NCBI GenBank assembly: GCA_020853395.1
Contig: JADYYY010000013.1
Span: 45,521 to 109,520 of the forward strand
DNA: 64,000 bases
Reading direction: 5' to 3'
From: Acidobacteriota bacterium
Lineage (GTDB): Bacteria > Acidobacteriota > Vicinamibacteria > Vicinamibacterales > SCN-69-37
Positions 28,137 through 35,551 of the stretch are shown here, piece by piece. The notes under the pieces are model-generated. The model had not been told where the DNA came from, searched no databases, and saw nothing but the letters and a program-made list of their open reading frames with translations. Position 1 is the stretch's first letter, and every line of letters begins with the position of its first letter. The position numbers and the translations under genes are program-made.

Positions 28137-29432
28137 TCACGATCGCGCAAGCATCGCGCGATACGCATCGACCGTCAAGCCCACGGACCGAGCCCAGCGG
28201 AAGTGTCCGGCACGTTCCACGCCCCGCGCCGCGAGCGCGGCGTTTCGTCGCGCGGCCGTGATGGCGTCCACGAGGCCGTCCGCATCGGCTGGATCGACGA
28301 GCAGCGCGGCGTCGCCCGCGACTTCCGGCAACGCGCCGCCCGTCGTCGTCACGACCGGGACGCCGCACTGCATCGCCTCGAGCACGGGCAGTCCGAAGCC
28401 TTCGTAGTGGGAGGGATAGACGAAGACGTCGGCGCCCGCGTAGAGCGGCGCGAGATCGGCGTCGGCGACGAAGCCGGTGACGTGGAGGCGATCGCGGATC
28501 GCGGCCGAGGCCAGCGCGTCCATGATCGGCTGCGTCTTCCATCCCATCGCGCCGACGAGCACGAGCTGGAGGTCGGCGTGGCCCGGCTGTTCGACGAGCC
28601 GCGCGACACACCGGACGAGGTGCGCCAGGTTCTTCCGCGGTTCGATCGTGCCGAGGCTCAGCAGGTACGGCCGGTCGCCGAGCCCGTAGCGGCGGCGAAC
28701 GTCGGCCAGACGTGTCGGATCGCGGACCGGGTGGAAGATCGCGGAATCGGCCGCCAGCGGAACCACGAACATGCGCGACGGATCGATGCCGGCGTGCTCG
28801 GCGGTGTCGAGCTGGACCTGCCGCGAGTAGCAGATGATCCAGTCGCGATCGCGGTCGAGGCTGGCGAGCGCCGCGCGCATCCACCCGCCGGCGCGCTCGT
28901 CGCACCACTCGGGGAACATGAGCGGGACGACGTCGTGCACGGTGAGCGCCCGCGCGCGGGCGCTCACGCGCGTCCTCGCGGCGAGCGGCGGGCGCAGCGA
29001 GTGATAGACGTCGTAGGTCGTCGTTCGATCGGCAGGGCGCGCGAGCCGGTTGGTGAGCGCCAGCTCGGCCATGAGCTTCGCGGCCGCAGGGGCGGCCTCG
29101 CCCAGGCCGGCGATGCGATCGACGAGCGACGTCGTGTCCTCCCGCTCGACGGTGGGATGCCGCCAGAACGAGACGCGCCGGCCCGCGAGCGCGCCGCCGT
29201 TGAGGCGATCGTATCGTCGCAGTTGGATCTCGGCGAGATAGGCCTCGAGCGCGCCGACGTCGATCTCGAGATCGGTGTGCCGCAGCGCTTCGAGCACGAA
29301 GCCCTCGGTCGCTCGAAAGATGCCGGCGCGCCCGATGCCCGGCGTGACGCCGAAGCCGAGCGGCGCGGCGTCGATCAGGACGCGGAGCCGAGCAGGTGGG
29401 GACTCCGGTGCGAGAGGGGCCGGCGGCTGCAT
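28137..29432 (-). CDS. GT4-family glycosyltransferase
   Basis: 431 residues. The N-terminal Rossmann half begins LRVLIDAAPLGFGVTPGIGRAG. The C-terminal half holds RPYLLSLGTIEPRKNLAHLVR, a region with LQLVLVGAMGWK, HVTGFVADADLAPLYAGADVFVYPS and the E-x7-E motif HYEGFGLPVLEAMQCGVPVV. This is typical of mannosyl/rhamnosyl-type GT4 enzymes. It is cytoplasmic and uses a nucleotide sugar to build a glycan or modify a peptide. It ends 38 bp before the PqqD-like gene and starts 21 bp after the nucleotidyltransferase gene, within the same block. Confidence 0.93.
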   Translation of the reverse strand: MQPPAPLAPESPPARLRVLIDAAPLGFGVTPGIGRAGIFRATEGFVLEALRHTDLEIDVGALEAYLAEIQLRRYDRLNGGALAGRRVSFWRHPTVEREDTTSLVDRIAGLGEAAPAAAKLMAELALTNRLARPADRTTTYDVYHSLRPPLAARTRVSARARALTVHDVVPLMFPEWCDERAGGWMRAALASLDRDRDWIICYSRQVQLDTAEHAGIDPSRMFVVPLAADSAIFHPVRDPTRLADVRRRYGLGDRPYLLSLGTIEPRKNLAHLVRCVARLVEQPGHADLQLVLVGAMGWKTQPIMDALASAAIRDRLHVTGFVADADLAPLYAGADVFVYPSHYEGFGLPVLEAMQCGVPVVTTTGGALPEVAGDAALLVDPADADGLVDAITAARRNAALAARGVERAGHFRWARSVGLTVDAYRAMLARS

Positions 29433-29453
29433 GCTCGAGGCGATCGCGCGCGC

Positions 29454-30560
29454 CTACTGCAGCCGATGGCGGATGCGGTCGAGGATCATGGCCGGCACGC
29501 TGCGCGGGCTTTCGGCTTTCCAGAACGCGCTCAAGTACCGAAGGAACCGAAGCGGACCGGCGTGCGCGCCGCGGCCGCGTTCGTACGCGGTGTAGTCGAA
29601 CCAGATGCGCAGCATGCCGGCGGTCACGCCCGGCTGCATCTGCGCCCAGAGCGCGGCGCGCTCGCGCCGGCCGGATGGTCGCGCCCCCAGGCGATCGAGC
29701 ACGGCTGTCGGCACCGGCACCTGCGTGCGATCGGCGAGATAGCGCAGGCCGCGCTCCAGCGTCAGCAGGAGGCCGCGGCGCTGGCCTTCCGCGAGCAGCC
29801 GGTCCCAGTCGATCGCCGGCCCGCGCGCGCGGACGAGCAGGGTGGCATCGGCGATCCAGCGGATCGACGGCACGGGATTCCAGACGATGCCGTGCGCGAT
29901 GACGTGGAGCAGTTGGTCGGTCGGGCAGAGCGCGAGCGTCCGCACGCCGCGCACCTCGAGCGCCTCGGCCGCCGCCCACAGCTCATCATCGGATGCGTAG
30001 CCGACGCGGAACACGCGCCAGTGCAGATCGAGCTGCCGCGCCTCGCGATCGACGAAGGTCCAGGCGTTGCGAGGCTCGGCCGGCCAGGCCGGCGGGTCGG
30101 TGGACGGCTGCCAGCCCGCCGCGCGGAGCACACGCAGCGCCGGTCCGGTATCGGTCGGCCTGACGAGCACGTCGACATCCGCCATCGGCCGGCAGGCTTC
30201 GTCCGGGTAGCACGTGAGCGCGAGCGGGACGCCCTTCAGCAGCACGGTCAGGATGCCGGCGCCATGGAGGGCCGATAGCACGCGCGCGACCTCCTCGAAG
30301 AGCACCTGGTTCTTGTACCAACTGCGGCGATGCACGCCCTTGAGCTCGGCCGTGAGCGGCGAGCTGACGCCGAGCCGCGTCAGGTTGCGATAGACGAGCG
30401 GCAGCAGCCGCACCGAGCCTTCGTCGATCTCGGGGAAGCCCGCCGTCCGTTCCCATGTTCGCCATGCCGCACGGGCGTCGTCGCCGTCGAGGAGCGCGGC
30501 GCGGAGCAGCGCGTCCTGCTCGGCGGTCGGCCAGCACGCGGATCGTGTCGTACGCGCCAT
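29454..30560 (-). CDS. nucleotidyltransferase of the NTP_transf_5 type
   Basis: 368 residues. The polymerase-beta-like core contains HGAGILTVLLKGVPLALTCY and RPMADVDVLVRPTD, whose paired Asp residues (DVD) would hold the catalytic metal. A helical C-terminal half includes HVIAHGIVWNP and IRWIADATLLV, typical of the uncharacterised NTP_transf_5 family. Such genes accompany PqqD/HprK-like genes in several lasso-peptide and polysaccharide clusters, where they probably transfer a nucleotide to a peptide or sugar. It is the first gene of the minus-strand block; a 77-bp gap to the divergent J-domain gene must contain the promoter. Confidence 0.87.
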   Translation of the reverse strand: MARTTRSACWPTAEQDALLRAALLDGDDARAAWRTWERTAGFPEIDEGSVRLLPLVYRNLTRLGVSSPLTAELKGVHRRSWYKNQVLFEEVARVLSALHGAGILTVLLKGVPLALTCYPDEACRPMADVDVLVRPTDTGPALRVLRAAGWQPSTDPPAWPAEPRNAWTFVDREARQLDLHWRVFRVGYASDDELWAAAEALEVRGVRTLALCPTDQLLHVIAHGIVWNPVPSIRWIADATLLVRARGPAIDWDRLLAEGQRRGLLLTLERGLRYLADRTQVPVPTAVLDRLGARPSGRRERAALWAQMQPGVTAGMLRIWFDYTAYERGRGAHAGPLRFLRYLSAFWKAESPRSVPAMILDRIRHRLQ

Positions 30561-30637
30561 TCAACGGGCCGTTCGCTTCGTCATCCAACCCCACAGCATA
30601 GAGCACCGGCCGCGCCGGTTTCTTCTATCATCTCTCC

Positions 30638-31414
30638 ATGTCCTCGCTCGTCCTCCGAACGTCCGAGCTGGAGGCGGAGCGCGCGCGGCTGTCCGATCTC
30701 GAGGCGCGCCTCGCCGAGCGGGAGCGCGAGCTGGCCCGCCTCAAGATCGAGCTGCACCATCTGCAGACGCGCTATTTGAGCGAGATCGGCGTGCTGTACC
30801 GCGAGCTCAGCGAGCTCGAGGCGGCGGTGATCGCCGCCGAGGTCCGGGCCGGCCTTCGGCCCCCGCCCTCACCGCAGGAGGCCGACGGCGAGACCGCGGA
30901 TCCGAGCGAGACCGCGTCGGCCGATTCGTGCGCGAACCCGGCGGCACCGTCCGTCGATCTGAAGCGCATGTTCCGCGACGTGGCGAAAGCAGTCCATCCC
31001 GACCTCGCGCTCGACGAGCTGGCGCGCTGCCGCCGCCACTCGCTGATGGCCGAGGCCAACCGGGCGTACGCCGAGCGCGACGAAGACCGTCTGCGGTTGA
31101 TCCTCAGCACCTGGGTGAGCAGTCCGGAGGCGGTGACCGGGGACGGCCCGGAAGCCGACGTCCAGCGCATCGAGCGGCGTATCGCGGCGATCCACGATCG
31201 GCTGCAGGGGATTGACGCAGAGGTTCGCGAGCTGCGACGGTCGGCCATCTGGCGGCTCAAGGGCAAGATCGACCAAGCCCGGCGGCAGGGGTGGGACCTC
31301 TTCGCCGAGATGCTGCTGCAGGTCAAACGGGAGATCGTCAGGGCCCGGGCCAGGCTCGTCCGCCTCGCCGCATCCGGCGGATCGCCCGCGGATGGGACGA
31401 TCCGCGGGGCCTGA
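30638..31414 (+). CDS. coiled-coil protein with J-like domain
   Basis: 258 residues. Residues 1-75 form a long charged coiled coil (SELEAERARLSDLEARLAER and on), a Pro-rich spacer follows, then a short DnaJ-like domain (about 105-165) with LKRMFRDVAKAVHPDLA and SLMAEANRAYAERDEDRL. The HPD triad that contacts DnaK is present in VHPDLA. A second helical region (170-245) is basic. It probably recruits Hsp70 to a specific client; the client is unknown. It is transcribed away from the nucleotidyltransferase gene, 77 bp apart. Confidence 0.82.
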   Translation: MSSLVLRTSELEAERARLSDLEARLAERERELARLKIELHHLQTRYLSEIGVLYRELSELEAAVIAAEVRAGLRPPPSPQEADGETADPSETASADSCANPAAPSVDLKRMFRDVAKAVHPDLALDELARCRRHSLMAEANRAYAERDEDRLRLILSTWVSSPEAVTGDGPEADVQRIERRIAAIHDRLQGIDAEVRELRRSAIWRLKGKIDQARRQGWDLFAEMLLQVKREIVRARARLVRLAASGGSPADGTIRGA

Positions 31415-31493
31415 ATTCGTGTAACGTTCTGGCCTGCATCGGCGTTATACCTGGGTCATCCAATCGCACGCCGCGACGGCGGGAGGCTTGGTC

Positions 31494-32645
31494 ATGAGTG
31501 TTACGCGACGAGAGTTCGGGAAACTGGCGCTGGCGAGCCTGCCGGCGGCCCTGATGGAACGGCGGCTCTTCGGCGAGGTGTTCGCGCAGACGAAGCCGAA
31601 CTCCCGCTTCAGCGGCGTGCAGATCGGCGTCATCACCTACAGCTATCGCTCGATGGACGATCAGAGCCTCGAAGCGACGATCAGGTACATCCTCGGGAGC
31701 GGCATCAACGCCGTCGAGCTCATGGACGGGCCGATCGAGAACTTCCTCGGCCGTCCCGCGCCGAACCGCGGCGGTGGCGCGGGCCGGCCGGGCGGGCCAG
31801 GCGGACCGGGTGGCGCGCGGGGTGCCGCGGCGGCGCCGGCGGGCCCCACGCCGTACGAGCAGTTGATGGCCGGCACGATGCCGCAGTGCACGCCCAATCA
31901 GGGGCGCGAAGGTGGTGGCGGTGGCCGCGCCGGCGGCGGCGGACGGGCGATGCCCTCACCCGAGCAGATCGCCGCGCAGCAGGCCGCGGCCGACGAGCTC
32001 AGGAAATGGCGGTTGTCCGCGTCGATGGACAAGGTGAAGCAGGCGCGGAAGATGCTCAACGACGCCGGCATCACCGTCTACGCCTACAAGCCCGACGGCA
32101 TCCAGAAGAACATGCAGACGACGGATGCCGAGTACGACTACATCTTCAGCATCGCCTCCACGCTCGGCGCTTCCCACCTCACGATGGAACTGCCGGCCGG
32201 ACCCGATGCGGATGCGCTCCTCAAGCGAATCGCCGGCTTCGCGCAGAAGCACAAGGTCTACGCCGCGTACCACACGCACGGGCAGGGGACGATGACGGCG
32301 TTCGATCGGGCGATGCAGATCTCCGACTGGAACCGCATCAACGTGGATCTCGGCCACTACGTCGCCGCGGGCAACGTCGGCGGCAGCCCGATCCAGTTCC
32401 TGCAGAAGCACCACGCGAAGATCATGAGCTTCCACCTGAAGGATCGAACGCTGCCCGAGCACTGCTCGCTGACGGTGCCGTTCGGCCGGGGCGACGGGCA
32501 GATCAAGGAAATCCTCCAGACGCTCAAGCGGAACAAGTGGACGTTCCCCGCGACGATCGAGCTCGAGTACCCGGTCCCCGCCGGCTCCGACGCCGTCGCC
32601 GAAGTCCGCAACTGCGTCGAGTTCGCCAAAGCCGCACTGGCCTGA
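31494..32645 (+). CDS. Tat-exported sugar phosphate isomerase/epimerase
   Basis: 383 residues. The N-terminus has a Tat signal (TRREFGKLALASLPAALM). The TIM barrel begins FSGVQIGVITYSYRS and is interrupted by a long Gly/Pro/Ala-rich insertion (about 85-155). Barrel residues that normally bind a divalent metal are visible at MELPA, YHTHGQG, NVDLGHYVA, SFHLKDRT and the final IELEYPVPAG. These proteins isomerise or cleave unusual sugars, including 3-keto sugars, in the periplasm. The ATG at 31494 follows GGGAGG by seven bases; a TTG two codons earlier is less likely. Confidence 0.9.
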   Translation: MSVTRREFGKLALASLPAALMERRLFGEVFAQTKPNSRFSGVQIGVITYSYRSMDDQSLEATIRYILGSGINAVELMDGPIENFLGRPAPNRGGGAGRPGGPGGPGGARGAAAAPAGPTPYEQLMAGTMPQCTPNQGREGGGGGRAGGGGRAMPSPEQIAAQQAAADELRKWRLSASMDKVKQARKMLNDAGITVYAYKPDGIQKNMQTTDAEYDYIFSIASTLGASHLTMELPAGPDADALLKRIAGFAQKHKVYAAYHTHGQGTMTAFDRAMQISDWNRINVDLGHYVAAGNVGGSPIQFLQKHHAKIMSFHLKDRTLPEHCSLTVPFGRGDGQIKEILQTLKRNKWTFPATIELEYPVPAGSDAVAEVRNCVEFAKAALA

Positions 32646-32652
32646 CCGAAGC

Positions 32653-32797
32653 AGGGCAGAGGGCAGAGGGCAAAGGGCAGAGGGCAAAGGTGAAGGGACG
32701 AAGGGATAAGGGCCGGTAGAATTTCGCCCTTTTCTCCTTTGCCCTTCCTTTCCCCTTTCCCCTTTACCTCTGCCCTTTGCCCTCTGCCCTTTGCCCT
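32653..32797. repeat. purine/pyrimidine inverted repeat made of short GGGCAAA/GGGCAGA units
   Basis: The left arm (about 32653-32712) is purine-rich, built from GGGCAGA and GGGCAAA units. The right arm (about 32726-32797) is the complementary pyrimidine-rich version. More than 20 bp can pair around a short central region. It fills the gap between the epimerase gene and the LLM oxidoreductase gene and ends five bases before the latter's start codon. A single arm of similar sequence recurs at 44838-44933. Confidence 0.8.
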
Positions 32798-32801
32798 GAA
32801 G

Positions 32802-33833
32802 ATGTCTCTCGTCATCGGTGTCGATACCTTCGGCGACGTGACGGTCGACGCCGAGGGGCGGCGGCTGTCGCAGGCGCAGGTCCTGCGCAACGTCGTCGCG
32901 GAAGCCGTGCTGGCCGAACAGGTCGGGATCGAGGCCTTCGGTGTCGGCGAGCATCATCGCCCCGACTTCGCGGTGTCGGCGCCCGAGGTCGTGCTCGCCG
33001 CGATCGCGACGAAGACGTCCAGTATCCTGCTCGGCTCGGCCGTGACCGTGCTGAGCACCGACGATCCCGTGCGCGTCTTCGAGCGGTTCTCGACGCTCAA
33101 CGCGCTGTCGAACGGACGGGCCGAGGTGATTCTCGGCCGCGGATCGTTCACCGAGTCCTATCCGCTGTTCGGCTACGACCTGTCGCACTACGAGCAACTG
33201 TTCGAGGAGAAGCTCGCGCTGTTCACGGCGCTGCTGCAGGGCACGCCGGTCACTTGGCGCGGGACGTCATGGACGACGACGCTCGAGAACCAGACGGTGT
33301 ACGCGCCAATCGAGAGCGGGCGGCTTCGCGCGTGGGTGGGCGTCGGCGGCAGTCCCGACTCGGTCCTCCGCGCCGCGCGGCACGGTCTGCCGCTGACGCT
33401 CGCGATCATCGGGGGCGACCCGGAGCGCTTCCTGCCGTACGCGACGCTCTATCGGCAGGCGCTGGATCAGTTCGAGCAGCCCGACCTGCCGATCGCCGTA
33501 CACTCGCCCGGCCACGTGGCCGACACCGACGAGGACGCGAAAGCGCAGATCTGGCCGCACTACGAGCAGATGATGTCGCGCATCGGTGCCGAGCGCGGCT
33601 GGGCGCCGGTGACGCGCGCGCACTTCGAGCGGGAGGCCGGGCCCAGCGGTGCGCTGTGCGTCGGATCGCCCGAGACGGTCGCACGCAAGATCGCCGGCAC
33701 CGTGCGCGCTCTCGGGCTGTCGCGCTTCGACCTGAAGTACAGCAGCGGCACGCTGCCGCACGAACAGCTCCTCAGAAGCCTCGAGCTGTTCGGCACGAAG
33801 GTGGCGCCGAGGGTGAGGGAGCTCTCGAGCTGA
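32802..33833 (+). CDS. LLM-class flavin-dependent oxidoreductase (luciferase-like)
   Basis: 343 residues with a bacterial-luciferase-like TIM barrel. Recognisable parts are IGVDTFGDVTV, EAVLAEQVGIEAFGVGEHHRPDF, an LGSAVTVLSTDDPVRVFERFSTLNALSNGRAEVILGRG region and AWVGVGGSPDSVLRAARHGL. This is the common MsnO8/LLM layout. It binds FMN or F420 and oxidises small organic substrates with O2; the substrate is unknown. The start codon lies at the very edge of the inverted repeat, so translation may be sensitive to that structure; CTGAAG is the only ribosome-site-like sequence. Confidence 0.9.
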   Translation: MSLVIGVDTFGDVTVDAEGRRLSQAQVLRNVVAEAVLAEQVGIEAFGVGEHHRPDFAVSAPEVVLAAIATKTSSILLGSAVTVLSTDDPVRVFERFSTLNALSNGRAEVILGRGSFTESYPLFGYDLSHYEQLFEEKLALFTALLQGTPVTWRGTSWTTTLENQTVYAPIESGRLRAWVGVGGSPDSVLRAARHGLPLTLAIIGGDPERFLPYATLYRQALDQFEQPDLPIAVHSPGHVADTDEDAKAQIWPHYEQMMSRIGAERGWAPVTRAHFEREAGPSGALCVGSPETVARKIAGTVRALGLSRFDLKYSSGTLPHEQLLRSLELFGTKVAPRVRELSS

Positions 33834-33838
33834 CGCGC

Positions 33839-34744
33839 TCACATGTGCTCGAGCACGACGCCTCTGACCTCGTCGATGCTCGCGTAGGGATCGGGGCCGG
33901 CCGGGATGCCCTGTTCGATCGAGTAGATGCCGGTGTACTTGAACTCCTCGCGCATCATCCGCAGGGCGATCGGCAGGTCGTAGCGCGCGGGCACGAGCCG
34001 CATGTGCGTGTTGCCGACCGTGAAGGGGAACATCGCGCGCATGCCCGCATGCTGCGCCGGCTGATCGCCGAAGTTGGCAAGGTCCACGTTGGCGTACGCG
34101 CCGGCGGCCTCGATCACGTCCGTGAGCAGGACGAACGGCGGGGGCGCGGCCGGTGTCCCGCCGCCAGCGCCGCGAGGTTCCAGCGAGACCTTCACGCCCT
34201 TGGCCTTGCCGTAGTCGCTCATCGACTTCAAGGTCGCGATCGCGATCGCCCGGTTCTGTTCGGTGAGCTGGCCCTGGTTGATCATGATGCGCGGGCATCC
34301 CAGCGTCACGCAGTGATCGATCCATCGCCGCGTCAGATCGACCGCCTGCCATCGTCCCACCTGCGTGTCGGCCGAGATCGTCATCGCGCCGCCCAGCTCG
34401 AGGTTGACGTTCGAGACGCGCGACTTCGTGCGCTCGAGCTTCGTGCGGAAGGCGGCGAGGTACGCGTCGTCGGTCGAGAGCAGATACGAGTGCTGGAGCT
34501 CGACGTTGTGGACGCCGAACCGGTCGGCGAACATCTCGCCGAGGTCCATGATGTCGAGCGTGCGTTTCGGATCGTCCGGTGCCGTCGGACTCTTCAGCAC
34601 GGGGCCGAACGTGAGGCTCATGATCGCGAGCCGCGCGAGCTTCGCTGGATCGGCGGCGGCGCGCTGCGCGCCGGCACGCCGGGCGAACACGACTGGCGCC
34701 GCGGCTGCCGCCGTGGCGCTCGACAGGAATTCTCGACGCGTCAT
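33839..34744 (-). CDS. Tat-exported sugar phosphate isomerase/epimerase
   Basis: 301 residues. A Tat signal (MTRREFLSSATAAAAAPVV) is followed by a TIM barrel: RLAIMSLTFGPVLKS, VHNVELQHSYLLS, PRIMINQGQLTE, VKVSLEPRG, AYANVDLANFG and a terminal YTGIYSIEQG. The metal-site positions include the Glu of ELQHS, the Glu of SLEPRG and the Asp of NVDL. It is the closest relative in this window to the truncated gene at the left edge. The ATG at 34744 is preceded by GGAGGAAGCG. It converges on the LLM gene with only five bases between stops. Confidence 0.9.
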   Translation of the reverse strand: MTRREFLSSATAAAAAPVVFARRAGAQRAAADPAKLARLAIMSLTFGPVLKSPTAPDDPKRTLDIMDLGEMFADRFGVHNVELQHSYLLSTDDAYLAAFRTKLERTKSRVSNVNLELGGAMTISADTQVGRWQAVDLTRRWIDHCVTLGCPRIMINQGQLTEQNRAIAIATLKSMSDYGKAKGVKVSLEPRGAGGGTPAAPPPFVLLTDVIEAAGAYANVDLANFGDQPAQHAGMRAMFPFTVGNTHMRLVPARYDLPIALRMMREEFKYTGIYSIEQGIPAGPDPYASIDEVRGVVLEHM

Positions 34745-34870
34745 CGCTTCCTCCATCGGCCGGCCGGTGCGCTTCTCCCGAACCCTCGGTGAACGCACGC
34801 GCCTGACGCGCCGAGCATAGTCCAGAACCGGCGGGGGCGTGCCGCTGAGCGTCTCGAAGTACCATCGGTC

Positions 34871-35539
34871 ATGCGCTTCGCCGCCTTGCCCTTCAGCGTG
34901 TGGCTGCTCGTCGTCTCCGGGTGCGCCGTCCAGGCGCCGGACTCCGGGGGCGGCGCCGCTCGGACGCCGGGCGTCCGCGGCACCCTGACGCCGGCCATCG
35001 AGGCCGTTCTGGCCGACATCAGAAGCGCCGACGAGGGTCAGCTCGCCGTGTCCGAGGAGGATGGCCGATTCCTGCGCATGCTCGTCGCGTCGTCCGATGC
35101 ACGTTCGATTCTGGAGATCGGCGGCGCGAGCGGGTACAGCGCGATCTGGCTCGGGCTCGCCGCGCGTGAAACCGGCGGGCGCGTCGTCTCGATCGAATAC
35201 GACCCGGTACGGGCGAAGGAGGGCGCCGCGAACGTCGCGCGCGCCGGGCTCGACGACGTCGTCCGCAACGTCCAGGGGGACGCGTTCGCGGAGATTCCGA
35301 AGCTGCCCGGCACGTTCGACTTCGTGTTCCTCGACGCCTGGAAGCCGGACTACGTCAAGTTCCTCGCGCTCGTGATGCCGCGCCTTGCGCCCGGCGGTCT
35401 GTTCGTGGCGCACAACGTCGTCAACAAGAAGAGCGAGATGGAGCCGTTTCTCGAGGCCATCCAGCACGACGCGCGTCTCTTCACGACGATTGTCTCGCCG
35501 TCGAGCGAAGGGATGTCCGTGTCGTACCGCGTGCGTTGA
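34871..35539 (+). CDS. lipoprotein-type O-methyltransferase
   Basis: 222 residues. The N-terminus (MRFAALPFSVWLLVVSGC) looks like a lipoprotein signal with Cys 18. The rest is a class I SAM-dependent O-methyltransferase of the catechol/caffeoyl-CoA type: SILEIGGASGYSAIWLG (SAM loop), RVVSIEYDP, FDFVFLDAWKPDY and GGLFVAHNVVNK. Because SAM is cytoplasmic, an exported enzyme would be unexpected. Either the N-terminus stays inside, or the protein has another role. It lies 126 bp from the divergent epimerase gene and converges on the kinase gene. Confidence 0.85.
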   Translation: MRFAALPFSVWLLVVSGCAVQAPDSGGGAARTPGVRGTLTPAIEAVLADIRSADEGQLAVSEEDGRFLRMLVASSDARSILEIGGASGYSAIWLGLAARETGGRVVSIEYDPVRAKEGAANVARAGLDDVVRNVQGDAFAEIPKLPGTFDFVFLDAWKPDYVKFLALVMPRLAPGGLFVAHNVVNKKSEMEPFLEAIQHDARLFTTIVSPSSEGMSVSYRVR

Positions 35540-35551
35540 TCGCGCGCGGCG

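Noticed and set aside
25209..30560. A complete lasso-peptide cluster
   Set aside because: No asparagine-synthetase-like cyclase, transglutaminase-like protease, exporter or free precursor was found, so only a related or different system is claimed.
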